Origin: Heterotrichella gracilis
Taxonomy: Eukaryota > Sar > Xanthophyceae > Tribonematales > Xanthonemataceae
Reading direction: 5' to 3'
DNA: 21,297 nucleotides
Assembly: GCA_032358255.1 (NCBI GenBank)
Contig: JAULBX010029533.1
Location: forward strand, 1-21,297
Made by a program: the position numbers and the translations under genes
The notes under the pieces: model-generated
What the model was told of the DNA's origin: nothing
What the model saw: the letters and a program-made list of their open reading frames with translations, nothing else
Databases searched by the model: none
In this document: piece by piece, positions 1 to 11,181 of the stretch
How the letters are laid out: every line of letters starts with the position of its first letter
Position numbering within the stretch: position 1 is the first letter of the stretch

Positions 1-278
1 GACCTCAAGTCGCGTGGGATCAATAGATGGTTCAAACAGTGCCAGGAAAGAGCTGCGTGGCGCCGCATATGCAAGACTGCCTGCTAATCTGGCTATTTTG
101 CTGGAATGCATGTAACTAACTAACTAACTAACATTCAAAACCCATGAGGGACTCCCCATGTTATCACATGCTGCATAGGGATAGAAAAGCAGGCAGGAAT
201 GCGTCGGGTGTGGGCACTAATGGATGCATCCCACCCATACGTGTGCATGCTTGGTACTGTAATAAGTAATGGGCTTAC
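1..278 (-). other. NOT1 intron and possible next exon, unresolved
   Basis: After the donor at 278/277 (CAG|GTAAGC on the minus strand) the gene must continue leftward. Two weak candidates exist: an acceptor ending near position 80, giving an open frame to the edge, and one near 55 whose best-looking frame (FLALFEPSIDPTRLEV) does not match the phase of the previous exon. Neither can be confirmed. A TAAC microsatellite of about five units sits at 114-131. Confidence 0.4.
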
Positions 279-3200
279 CTGTGCAACAGCGCCTGTTGGC
301 GGCACCGCGCCAGGAATGCCACCCGGCACAGGCGGCCGCGGCGGGGGCGGGTCGCCTGGGAGGGGCGGTGGGGGTGCGCCCACGCCTGCGGCAGGGGCAG
401 CAGGGGGTGCTGGGACAGGGGGGCCTCCTGGCACCGCTGGTGGCGCTGCCCCTAGTGGCGCCCCTGGTGTGGCTGGGGGCAGCGACGGTGACCCGCGCGG
501 CAGGCGTGCAAAGTCCTCGTACACGCGCAGCTGCTGGGGGTTGAGCGGCAGGGGCTTGGGCCGCAGCACCTCAGGCAGGTTGCTGGGGATGCGGGCAGCC
601 AGCGCCGCGTGGTCGAAGAACGGCTGGCCGCTGGTCTTGAACTTCTGGCGTGCCTGGGGTCCATGCAACAGGGTTACATTGCTGTACACACGTTGCCAGC
701 CATTGAAGGAGATACATGTTCATATGCGGTTTTCTAAGTCACAGCTGGGAGCCGCAAGCTGCACAAGGATGACTGCCATTCTGACTGTTCTTCTGCAACG
801 CATGCATCTTAAGCATAACAATAAGTGCACCAATAGCTCCCCCCCGCATGCCAATAACCCTCAACCAAAACATGCAGTACCCTGCCCAAGACCCCCCTGA
901 CTGTGGTGCGCACCTGGTAGGCCGCCATGAGCCGCTCGTCGATCTCCCTCACCGCCTTGTCGGTGGCCGCCTTCTCGATGATGGTGCAGCCCAGCTCCAG
1001 GTTGTCCACTGTGATCTGCTGCACGTACTGCTCCAGCGTGCCCGCCTCCACCTGGTTCTGCAGCAGCTGGCGCAGCTGGTTGGACAGGCTCACGCGCAGC
1101 GGCTCGCGACAGGTGACCGAGGCCAGGCTGCCCGCCAGGCTGCTGACCATGAGGTGGGCGGCCTTGCGCATCTTGCCCTCGTCGGGCTCGTAGGTGAAGT
1201 CCTTGAGGACGAGCTCCTGCGGGGGAAGGATAGGGAATGAGAACAAATCGTGAAGACAACTTGAGACGAGAGGAAGTGGCAAGGACAATGAACCAGTAAC
1301 ACATGCCTGTATCTACAAATATGAGGGCGGCAAGACAGGGAGAAGCACAAGGCTAGCTCAGTAGGGATGGGTTGGGAGGATGAGATCCACAGCATGCAAT
1401 GCACTACGGGCTGATGTAGCCTGTGAGCGCTCTGCAGCAAGTTCCACCCATGCAAAAATCCATCCAGGCAGCCATGGCCATGCCCACGCCCCATACCTGG
1501 GTTGTCATGCAGGCGATGGTCACTGTGCGCTCCACCACTGGCGTGATGATCTCACAGATGGCGCGGTCCACAGCGATGGGCACCACCCGCTTCAGGCTCA
1601 GGCGCTCAGCAACATACGCCAGGGATGGGCTGATTTGCACGTAAGCGTGCAGGTTGGCAAACAGGCCCTGGTCAACAGCCGCGTTGGCCCCAGCTGCAGG
1701 TGCTGCGGGTGCACCAGAAGGAGTTGTGTGTTAGGATGCAACCAGGCTGTGTAAACATCGAAGGTAGAAGAATGGTCCTCATCAGCGCTAGGTGATGAGC
1801 CTGGGGTTGACTTCAGATCACGAGCACGCCTAGCAGGATCAGCACCACGAGGCACAGACCAACAGTCACACAGGTTAACATGGTCTCACACTGCATCACA
1901 TCAAACTTTGTTGCATAGGGCGATGCACAGCATCTGACGCACTGCCCAAGGGACATGATCTCGCTGGCGCACTGCCCTTACCCCCTGCCTCCCCGGCTGC
2001 AGCCGCTGCCTCGCCCTTGGCATCCGCTGGCTTGCCTGCCGCGTCCGCCTTGGCCGGCGTGACCACAGGCGCCTTGTCAGTGAAGTCAGGGTTGCTGAAC
2101 ATCTCGCGCTTGCGGCCCGACAGGAGGTCAGAAGCCTTGACATCCGAGATCTGCAGCAGGAGGGGCGGTTAGCATTTTATACATGACACAGGTGAGGGGT
2201 AGAAACCTACTACAAACCATGTGCCCTTGCCCGCATGCCAATCAAGCAGCAATTCAACACTGTACAGAGCTTCCAACCCCAGACAAGTTATGCAAACCGA
2301 CTGATGGTCTGGCAACTGAAAGACTGGCCATGCAACTACTTGCACATGACCATGCATTGCCCCGCACCTGGAACTTGAAGCCCTGGAACAGCAGCTCAAT
2401 CTCAAACTTGAGGTTGAGCTTCACCCGCTCTTGCGAGTAGATCTCAGCCAGCAGCGACAGGATGCCCATGACCCAGGGGTTGGGCGGCCGAAACACCTTG
2501 GACTCCTTGCATGCCTCCAGCACCTGCACAGCCAGGAAAACACAGTCAGTTCTCAAACCAACATGGGCCCTCATCACACCACATGCCCGCACAACAGCAG
2601 ATCACACAGTGATTTTCCAGCGTACAACCACACACACCCACGTCACAACACATGCCCCCCAGCTGCGGACCCACGGGTCCTGTGCAGGAGATGCCCAGAT
2701 GAGGGGGCGCACCTTTGACACAAAGGGGATGACCGCAATCATCTTGCCCTGCTCGTACGCCTCCACGATGAGCCCCTTCACATCCAGGTCCTTCTGCAGC
2801 ACCGGCTTGTTCTTGGCCAGCGTGAGCTGGCCCAGCCAGAAGCCCAGGTTCTTGAGCAGCGAGCGGTCCCCCGTGTGGCTCTTGATGCGGTCGCTGCGCA
2901 GCAGGATGCGCACGTACTTGTGCGTGGTGTCGATGAGCATGGCTGACAGCGTGGTGTCTGACAGCTTGTCCACCAGGGCCAGGTACAGCGCGTGGAAGTT
3001 GGGCTCCTGCGCCGCGCGCTTGACCACCATGTAGTTGACGAACCAGGGGCGGAAGTGGACGGGCACCAGCTTCTCCACGTCCTTGATCTTGGAGTCCAGG
3101 TTGCTCATGGACAGGTTGTTGATCAGGAAGTGGACCTGGACAAGGGCAGGAATTTGCTTATTGCTATTATCTGTTGCACCCGATGGTGAGCTGAACCAGG

Positions 3201-6200
3201 CTCAGGCAATCATGAACAGGCAATGAATCATATAATGTTTGCATAGAATGTCTAAGTATTATGGGCGTGCTGCATCAACCCCGTGAGATACAAGATATGA
3301 GCTATAAAACGAAATGTTGCACACGCTCTTGTGTGCTCCTGGAACAGTGCCCGTTGAAAGCGTCACTGCAGAATGCCACACTGCACCAATGAAAAAGAAA
3401 CCAAGAGCTCACCTTGTCCACCGTGGACTCTGGAGGCACAGGGAAGTCCACCTCGGTGGCGGCGTTCTCCAGCACCTCAGCATTCACAGTTGCAAACGCA
3501 AGGCCAGGAGATCGAGCTGGCATGCTCATGGGCAGACCTGCACGCCAACAAACAAGCATGGCGTGAATGGCAATCTCGCAGATGTAGACATGCTGCCAGC
3601 TTGCTGGGAAAATACTCATTTGCCAATCAGAGACATGCGTACAGGGGTAAAGAACAGCCGAAACCACTGCAGCATAGCAATGGCATGCATGGGTGCCAGC
3701 ACTCACCTGCTGAGCTCATCGAGCCTGACTTCGCTGGGGTAGCCGGGGTAGCTTGACTGACAGAAGCCTGCGGCACTTTGGGCACCTCCTTGAATGACTG
3801 CGAGGGCTCTGCCAGGCCCAGGGGCTGCGACGCTGGCAGTGGCGAGGTGGGCGCCGCAGGCTGGCCATTGGCTGCTCCAGCCGTGCCTGTGTCATTGCTG
3901 CTGGTGACGCTGCTGAGGTGGGAGGGCAGCGGCTGGCCTGCCTGCACCCCATCCAGCGGAGGTCCCAGCGCCTCCGGCTGCGTGGTGGGTGGCCCAAACA
4001 GCACACTGCTCAGCTCCGCCCCAGCCAGGTTGCTGGCGTCGGCGGCGGTGAGGGGCGCGTCCTGGCCAAAGCTGCCGTCCAGCAGGCCGCCAAAGGTGTC
4101 CTGGCCGACAAACATGCCCGAGTCCATGCCCTGCATGCGCGCCATGTCGCCGCTGGGCAGCGCCATGTGTACCTGCTCCAGGAAGGCAAATAGCTCCGGC
4201 TCGCCCTCGTGCAGGTGCGGGATCTGCAGCATGTGCACGCAATACTGCGGCCAGTTGGCCAGCTCGCGCCGGAACTGCGCCACCGCCAGCGTGGCAAAGT
4301 TGAACATCTTGGACCCCGGCGGCCTCTTGAGCGCGTCCAGGATGCAGCGCAGCGCGATCCCCAGGGAGATGGCGGAGATGAGGCCGTGGTGGATGAGGGA
4401 GCCAAACAGCATGGCGGTGGTCTGCAGCTCCTTGTCGGGGTACTTGGGGAAGAAGCGGTACTCGTCAAACAGGTTGTGCACCATGCAGGCAAACACCTCC
4501 TGTTCGCGCTGGTTGGGCGAGTTCTTGAAGCGCTTGAGCATGTCGATCACCTCCTCGATGGACTGCTGGCCGTGGTAGATGCTCTGGAAGATGGTGTTGG
4601 CCTCCTCCTCAATGTCATTGGCAAAGGCCTCCTGCACCGGCAGCTCCGACGCGATGTTCTGCAGCTGCGGGTACAGCGCCACCGACTTGGCGTGCAGCTG
4701 CTGCACCTGCTGGACCAGCTCCGGCGTCATGAGGCTGGCGTGCGCCTGCAGCACCCGCAGGAAGATGGCCAGCGACTCCACCGACAGGTTGATCTTGGGC
4801 ACGTGGCCCAGCTGCAGCTGGCCTTGCTGGGAATCGGCCAGCAGCTTGCCGTCCAGGAAGCTGAGCGCTGCCATGACAAAGGTGATGCGCTGGCCCGCGA
4901 TGCGCTCCTGCAGCCATTTCTCCAGGTTGAGGTACTCGCGCCGCGCGGCCAGCGCCGCCAGCTCGATGCAGAAGGGGAAGGGCGTGGATTCCAGCACCAG
5001 GGTCAGGCCCTTGAGCTCCTGGCAGATGTCCAGCACGCGCGAGATGTTGGTGGGGTCCTTCTCGTACAGCGCCACCATGGCGGCCACCACCACGTCCTGG
5101 CGGAGGGGCCACAGCCGGTGCAGCACGATGCCGCTGTTGGGGTGGTTACCCACGTAGTTGATGACCAGCGCGCCGCACACCTCCTTCTGGATTGTGCCCC
5201 AGCCGATGCGCGTGGAGGCGACGGCCAGCAGCAGCACCTCCGGGCACTGCTTCAAGGGCTGCTCCAGGATAGCGCGCACCGACGCCAAGTGCCCAACCTC
5301 CGCAAGCTGGCACAGGGTCTCCGACACGCTGACGCACAGCCAGGCCTGGTTTGGTGTGCCCACAGCTGGCTTGCTGGCATGCAGCCCCTCCAGCGGGGCC
5401 AGCTTGTTGGCGCTGTGCTCAAAGGTGAACACCTCAGGTGGGGAGGCGACTGCGAACTTGAGGAAGGACAGCTGGCCAGAGGTGTTCTGCCACAAGCCGC
5501 CGCAGACTGCCTCGATGGGAAAGGGCTCTGGGGTCGCCAGCTCGTAGGCGCCCACCACAAGCAGAAAGCCCTTCTGGTCAGGAATGCCAAAGCCTTCGTA
5601 GTCCAGGTGCTTCACCACTTCGGTCCATTGCAAGGCTGGAAACCGTGCCTTCAAGACCTTGACGATGACCTCCACGTCCCAGGACTGCGTAGGGTGGGCG
5701 CTGTCTGCAAGGCTCAGGCCCCCAAGCGCCAACGCCAAGCTGACTTGGGTTCCACTGGGGTCATCCAGCCCTGCATGCGTCCTGGCCAGCATGCCCAGCA
5801 CTTGGGCAACGCTCCGCTCATTGATGCTGTCAAACTTGTCCAGCAGCTCACTGAAAGAATTCTCTGTTGACGAGCAGCTGTACCCCACCTCCTCCATGAC
5901 GCCAGCCAAGCTGTTGGGGAGCGCCATGATGCTGGGTGCTGCACTGGGGTGGTGTGCCACGTCCCCAGCAACGTCAATAGGCTTGCTCGGATTGGTGGCT
6001 AGCGGCAGAAGAGTCGTCAAGGAACTCTGCCCGCTGATAGAAGATACAACACGCTCCCAAGAGGCATGCTGGTCAGGGTCAAGGTCCACTAAGCTGCGTG
6101 CAACAACGACCAGCCTGTGCAACAGCTGTGGCGGTAGTTGCACAGGCTTGGCTTGTAGCTCCGATAGCTTGTCTTTCACGAACTTCCTCCCTGCGGATGC

Positions 6201-6792
6201 AAGGGAACGTCCATAAGATGCATACCAAAAGTGTCTGGAGGGGGCATCTTGGTCGCCAATGAACACACGATGGCATCAACGCCTATCACCGAACTTACCC
6301 GAAGCTTGCCAGGCAAAGTCTGCTGCGTCGGTTAACGCCAAAGCAAACGCGATTTGGTGCTCAAGAGGGAGCTTCAGCGCTTTAAAGAAGTCGGTGAGGA
6401 AGCCTTCGTGTGGGGCAGAGGCAAAGGCAATGCAGCTCGAGAGCAGGGCAGGGAACTGTAGCTGCAGAGCCAGGCCCTGAAGTGTCTGAGAAAGCAGCTG
6501 TAGTTTGGGCTGATCCTTTTGATACTTTCCCTCACGTTGGTCTATGCTGTCCAGAAGGCTTCGAAGCACGAAGAGCTGGCCTTCCAAACCGTACAAGCTT
6601 GCGACCTGCAGTGCAAGTGAGGCAGGTTAGAGCATGCATCATATGGGGAATCAGCACAAAGCAGCAGCAGCGCACACTGCTTACCTCACTCAGCTGCTCA
6701 AACACTGCCTTTCCAGTTTTCTTTCCGACTGTGTTGACTAGGAGCCGTGATTGAGTTGCAACTGAGGTTGGAAAAACAGCTATTTCACTCAT
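279..6792 (-). CDS. NOT1: CCR4-NOT complex scaffold subunit NOT1 (CNOT1), N-terminal 1552 residues, partial
   Basis: NOT1 is the large helical scaffold that holds the CAF1/CCR4 deadenylases, NOT2/NOT3 and CAF40 in the cytoplasmic mRNA-decay complex. Ten exons join with consistent phase and GT-AG borders: 6792-6685, 6605-6299, 6190-3707, 3537-3413, 3135-2713, 2523-2368, 2150-1982, 1702-1497, 1216-914, 653-279. Domains in order: N-terminal HEAT-like region (residues about 1-650); TTP-binding-type helical domain (about 660-800, with EYRFFPKYPDKEL); MIF4G-type CAF1-binding domain (about 990-1210, with RSLLKNLGFWLGQLTL, IVEAYEQGKMIAVIPF and PPNPWVMGILSLLAEIYS); DUF3819/CAF40-binding region (about 1270-1460, with VTCREPL and LNPQQLRVYEDFAR). 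A very Pro/Gly/Ala-rich stretch ends the last visible exon. The start is the first Met, at 6792. The C-terminal NOT2/3-binding domain lies beyond the left edge; animal NOT1 is about 2,300-2,400 residues. Family assignment is very secure; individual splice sites are inferred. Confidence 0.95.
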
Positions 6793-7361
6793 TGGGCATC
6801 ACCCATTCATCACCAGGATAGTGTGAGGACCGCAGTCTGCACGGAAGCCCGCGAAAGCACGAACCATAAGGCCAAGTCAAGTGTCTGCCTGCATTAGCCA
6901 GCCAAATCTTGCTCTATCGGCTTTTGAGGGCGTGCAGGTGAACTCTCCAGGCCCTCATACTCCACCCCGTTACACCAGAATTATCGTATCCTCATTTTAA
7001 TTGGAATGGGTGCAAAACGGGTTATCCTCAGGCTGGTGGCTTCTTGTACGTTGCAACTCGATCTGGCAACTTGCTTTGTTGTGGTGCTGATATCTCGCAG
7101 CAGCGACATCAGGTGGCCATGGCCCACATGCATGCACATTACGATAAAATAGACAAGCAAAAGACCATAGCAAAGAACCCAGAGTGGAGTACTTGTTACG
7201 AATAGTAGTGAGGTTGAGGCTTACAGTCAACCCAACCCTGCCTTGGTGTGGGTGGTCAACCGCCCGCTAGTTAGAGGTGACTTTGTGGCTCAAGGCTGCC
7301 ATTGGTACCAAGCAGTGGATAGCTCGCCAACTCTGCCTGTGTCACCCAAGTACAAGGCACG
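6793..7361. promoter_or_regulatory. Divergent intergenic region between NOT1 and the aldo/keto reductase
   Basis: These 569 bases separate the NOT1 start codon (minus, 6792) from the reductase start codon (plus, 7362), so both promoters and 5' UTRs should lie here. I see no convincing TATA box on either strand. An AT-rich patch around 6980-7000 and the run CGATAAAATAGAC near 7142 are the least GC-rich parts. No ORF in it looks like protein. Confidence 0.5.
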
Positions 7362-9486
7362 ATGCAGCTGCACTACTCGTCGTTGCGTAGCACGCATCCT
7401 GCCTTCAAGCCTTTCTCGTGTGCCAAGCCCAAAGCAAGGCATGTGGCTCCACCCCCCCAAGCTATCCTGCAGCAGTTCTTCCAGCGCAACCAGCCCAACT
7501 CCTTCCGAGAAAAGACAATCTACAAGCCATCAGACATGGTCCAGATTGGGCCGCATAAGGTACAATTCTTGTATTGTTCTGCTGCGATGGCATGGCGCAT
7601 GGCATGGCCCTGCATGTGGCGCAGCCGTGCCCAGACTGATAACTCGCTACTGCAGGTTTCGCCTATGGGGTTTGGCACGTGGGCATGGGGCAACCAGTTC
7701 CTTTGGGGATATGACCAGAACATGGACGATGAGCTGCAGGAGCTGTTCAACCTGCTCGTCAGCAGTGGCATCAACCTCTTTGACACAGCCGACTCATATG
7801 GTACGTGCTGCACTGAGCTTATGGCACATCCTGAGCTTGCAAAAAAGTGGCTTCCAGCATACAGTGCTAAAATGCCACTCCTCAGGGAGCAACTTGGCCT
7901 CTCACATATCTGATGCTTCGCAGGCACTGGGAGGCTGAACGGTCAAAGCGAGAAGCTGCTGGGGAAGTTCATCAAGGTATACCCAGGTTCAGACAAGACT
8001 CGAGACAACATCAAAATTGCAACCAAGCTGGCTCCCTACCCTTGGCGCATCACAGCAGGCCAGTTTGCTGGTGCCTGCCGGGCCTCCACAGAGCGGCTGC
8101 AGCAACCCAAAGTGGCAATAGGCCAGTTGCACTGGTCGGTGGCAAATTATGCACCCCCACAGGAGCGCGCTTTGTGGGATGGGCTGCTAGCGATGTATGA
8201 CCAGGTGGGAAACGCATACAGTCCAACTAGTGCCCAAACAGCTTGGACAGTACTGTTGTCACGTAGGGTTTGGGGTTTAGGGTAAAAGCAGTGTTGCTTA
8301 CAGTAGCTTGCAAAACCCTTGCAGGGTTTGGTGGATGCCGTCGGCGTGAGCAACTACGGTCCCAAGCAACTCCAGGCAATTCACAAGTACGGCAAGCCCT
8401 GCACCTGCCTGCAGCTCGCACTGCCCCACCCCACCTGTCTGCGCAACCCCCGCTTGCCATAACCTCAACTACAAACAGGGCTTGCCATAAAGGCCATTGT
8501 CAAGAGCACACCCCTGCTGGCCACGAGCGCAGAAATAAACAGGGTTTGCCCAAGAGATCGCTGCTGAGGGCAGGTTTCCCACCCACCCCGCAGGTACCTG
8601 GACAAGCGTGGCGTGCCCCTTGCGTCCTGCCAGGTGCAGTTCTCGCTGCTGTCCCGGGGCACCAACCAGATGGCCACCAAGGCTGTGTGTGACGACCTGG
8701 GCATCACGCTCATCGCCTACAGCCCGCTGGTGCTGGGGCTGCTGGCTGGCAAGTACAGCATGGACAACCTGCCCAAAGGGCCCCGTGCGGTGCTGTTCAA
8801 GCAGCTGCTGCCGGGGGTGCAGCCGCTGCTGGAGGAGATGCGGGTGATCGCTGCCAGGAGGAACAAGACGCTGTCGCAGGTGGGGGAGGACGTGGGGCTT
8901 TTTCACCCTGCTTGCCTCCTGTGTGGGTGTTGGTGCCGTTGCCCGTGAGTTGTGTAGTGGAGTGGTACTTCCATGTCGTCTGGGACTTCATGGGTTGGTC
9001 CAGTTTGTTGAGCTGCGTTTTGCTACTGGGTGGTTGCATCTCACCGCACAGGGCCTGCTCACAAAAGCATGGTGTGGTGGGGCCCAGTTGACGAGCACCC
9101 AGTCAAGGGTAAAAAGACAATAAATAGGACTATGATTATCTTATTACTCATGACCCATTGGACTGGAACCCACCAGGGCAAGGGCGTCCACGACTGAATG
9201 AGCACGAAAGAAAACTTACTAATCACGCGTGGCTGATAGCGGCACTGATAGAAGGTTCCCTGCTGAGTGCCTCCACGATTCTGAGTGTATGCTGCCACAG
9301 GTTGCCGTGAACTGGTGCATCTGCCAAGGCACGGTGCCCATCCCCGGGGGTAAGAGCGTGGCGCAGGCGCGGGACAACCTAGGTGCACTGGGCTGGAAGC
9401 TGTCAGCCGGGGAGGTGGACGCGCTCAACAAAGCAGCGGACAAGGCACCCAAACAGATGCTGCAAAACATTTTCCAAACCAGCTGA
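7362..9486 (+). CDS. Aldo/keto reductase, plastid At1g06690-like family
   Basis: NADP(H)-dependent aldo/keto reductase; the physiological substrate of this plant/algal family is not established. Six exons join in phase: 7362-7559, 7656-7800, 7924-8204, 8325-8386, 8594-8879, 9301-9486, giving 385 residues, close to the Arabidopsis relative. Residues 1 to about 65 are basic, Ser/Pro-rich and lack acidic clusters, as expected of a chloroplast transit peptide. The TIM-barrel starts at VSPMGFGTWAWG. The family's catalytic tetrad is visible: Asp and Tyr in LFDTADSYGTG, Lys in IATKLAPYPW, His in IGQLHWSVANY. Cofactor-site motifs are GVSNYGPKQL, QVQFSLLSRG, AYSPLVLGLLAGKY and GTVPIPGGKS. The protein ends in the family-typical QNIFQTS. 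Intron 3 carries a telomere-like run; intron 5 (8880-9300) is the longest and holds nothing recognisable. No canonical TGTAA poly(A) signal is obvious just after the stop. Confidence 0.93.
8264..8282 (+). repeat. Interstitial telomere-like repeat in reductase intron 3
   Basis: The run TAGGGTTTGGGGTTTAGGG approximates two to three TTTAGGG units. It lies mid-intron, about 40 bases before the acceptor of exon 4. Confidence 0.7.
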
Positions 9487-9825
9487 TGCGCCACTGGAAT
9501 TTTAACCAGGTAAATCACCTTACACTTGGGGGAGTACATTTTTGTTTGTCAACAGGTATGGATAGGTGTCAGGTTTTATGGTAAGAACTTGGGGAGACGC
9601 TGTTTGAATTGAGCCTGTGCGGTGCTAATCATTAAATGCTGTGAACAGCAGCCTATTCTTACTAGCGGCGGGGGACAACAAGTTATGCGACAAATGGTAC
9701 CGCACCAGTCTCGATCAGTTAATGAACATGTCTGACAATTGACTGTTGGCTTGAAATGGATTAAACCACAACATAAGCTTTCAGGTCGATGCTTGGCATG
9801 TTCTACAAGGAAACAGGGGACAACA
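9487..9825. other. Convergent 3' region between the reductase and the small membrane-protein gene
   Basis: No coding signal is convincing here. A TGTAA motif, the usual green-algal poly(A) signal, occurs on the minus strand at 9524-9520 and could end the minus-strand gene's transcript. On the plus strand only loosely related sequences follow the reductase stop. A minus-strand open frame, 9848 to 9576, is Cys-rich and protein-unlike, but could be a terminal exon of the small gene. Confidence 0.4.
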
Positions 9826-10135
9826 CTATTCGAGGGAGGGCAAAACAAGCGATTGGGCGACTGTGAGTGCAGTCACCTGAGCTTAACCTGGCACAGACCC
9901 ACACAAAGAATATGGGTAGCATTGAGAGACCCAGTGGAAACTCACCTTCACAGTATGTCATAGAGACCTTGTCAACCGCCGCCTTGGCAGCCTTTGGCAA
10001 AACCTTCCCAGCCTTGTCCATGGCCTTGTCCATGGCGTCGTTCAAACCAACGTAGACCAGTGTACCCCCTAAAGCAGCTGAGGCTACCATGCAGCAGCCA
10101 AGGAATAGTACGTCACCTGAGATCCCCATGATCAT
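9826..10135 (-). CDS. Small predicted membrane protein of unknown function
   Basis: I do not recognise a family. Exon 1 runs from the Met at 10135 (a second in-frame Met follows two codons later) to a textbook donor AAG|GTGAGT at 9946: 63 residues. Residues about 4-29 are hydrophobic with small residues (VLFLGCCMVASAALGGTLVYVG), a good single membrane segment or signal anchor. A Lys/Ala-rich amphipathic helix with the repeat DAMDKAMDKAGK follows. The last exon is uncertain: an acceptor giving exon 9860-9826 would add VAQSLVLPSLE and a stop (74 residues); another, after TTGTAG near 9808, would give a longer, less protein-like tail. The coordinates follow the first option. It is divergent from the secreted-protein gene and convergent with the reductase. 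The biased composition and a good donor support a real gene, but not strongly. Confidence 0.45.
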
Positions 10136-10774
10136 GGCAGCTGCAAGTTATTGGGCAGAGTTTAACGTGGTTGGCTAAGGGGTGCTACAAACAGCAAAGG
10201 CTGCCAGTAAATAAACAAAATACCACCGTTGCTTATGTAGCGCCCATATATACCAAAAAGTCTGTCCAGCAAACGCTCACGTTTTGCCAACAGTGCAAAA
10301 ATATATCAGCAGGTGTACTACAGGGTCAAAGCCCACAAAGCACGGAGGCCCGGTTCGTTGGTTGTCAGACACAACGTCTCTCTTAGCAAGCACCAGTCTG
10401 TTAAACAGACATGGCCCACAACGTGCTCGACTGCCCGCTCTGCAACCTCGTTTGTCACGTTAATACAATAACGGCTTGTATGCAAGTACACAACCGTAAC
10501 GATGCATGCACTTTTTATGCATGCATGTGGGAGCTTTCACGAGTTCTTTTCAAATATTCATACCCTTTTGTTTTCCCGCCAAATCAGCACGCCAGTTGGC
10601 AAATGTGATCAGCACTGGCAGTGGAGTAATCAGGTGCAGCTTCCTTTGAGTCCTTCCAGCAACGCAGAGCCTGCTTTCGCCCGCCTCCCTACCCTCCTCA
10701 TGCGCACCACAACCGCAGCGCAGCATGCCCGACCACTGTGGTGCTCAGTGCGCAGCCCGTCAGCCCGCAAGTGC
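10136..10774. other. Intergenic region upstream of the secreted-protein gene
   Basis: It lies between the small minus-strand gene and the TATA box of the secreted-protein gene. No convincing coding sequence was found. It is AT-richer than the flanking exons and contains a short hairpin built from overlapping GCATGC palindromes: ATGCATGCA at 10502-10510 and its complement at 10518-10526. Confidence 0.5.
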
Positions 10775-10780
10775 TATAAA
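10775..10780 (+). promoter_or_regulatory. TATA box of the secreted-protein gene
   Basis: TATAAA in the context GTGCTATAAAGGTG is a strong TATA element on the plus strand. It predicts a transcription start near 10800-10810 and therefore a 5' UTR of about 380 bases before splicing. Confidence 0.6.
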
Positions 10781-10918
10781 GGTGTTGATAGACCGCCTTT
10801 ACAGCAACCCATTGTCTCGTCGCAGTCCTCCTCCAAGCTTGCCCAACTTAACTCCAACGAGACACCGTCGGCCCAAGTGTCACTTCTTTCAGCTGTGTCA
10901 CACAATCCCTGGTACCAG

Positions 10919-11117
10919 GTGCGCGCTTGTCTTTTCTGTTTGTTACAGCAGCGACGAACATCTTGCAGCGTTGGTTGCGCACGTTTTGCATGCATGCCAC
11001 ATGTTTTGCATGCACACTCTTGCCTTCCCTGTTGGCACCCGCCTGCACCACTTCTATCCCAAAGCAACAGTGCACACGAAAATCCGACACTTCTAACCTG
11101 ATCCCACACATTTGCAG
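10919..11117 (+). other. Probable 5'-UTR intron of the secreted-protein gene
   Basis: A good donor (ACCAG|GTGCGC) is followed 199 bases later by a good acceptor (ACATTTGCAG|GCC). It falls between the TATA box and the signal-peptide start codon. Open frames spanning this interval are not protein-like. Confidence 0.5.
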
Positions 11118-11181
11118 GCCAGTCTGCAGCACGCTTGCGCCACCTAGCAACAGGCCGTCCACCACCACCCAGCCTGGCAAC

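Noticed and set aside
199..900. 233-codon plus-strand open frame rich in Gly and Pro
   Set aside because: It is the complement of the NOT1 proline-rich exon and the adjacent intron, with no independent coding support.
4209..5870. 553-codon plus-strand open frame
   Set aside because: It is exactly antisense to the large NOT1 exon and results from GC-rich codon bias; its sequence is Gln/Leu/His-rich and matches no family pattern I know.
10502..11101. Open frame upstream of the secreted-protein gene, possible N-terminal extension
   Set aside because: It spans the TATA box and the probable 5'-UTR intron, and the protein has a good signal peptide starting at 11182-11194.
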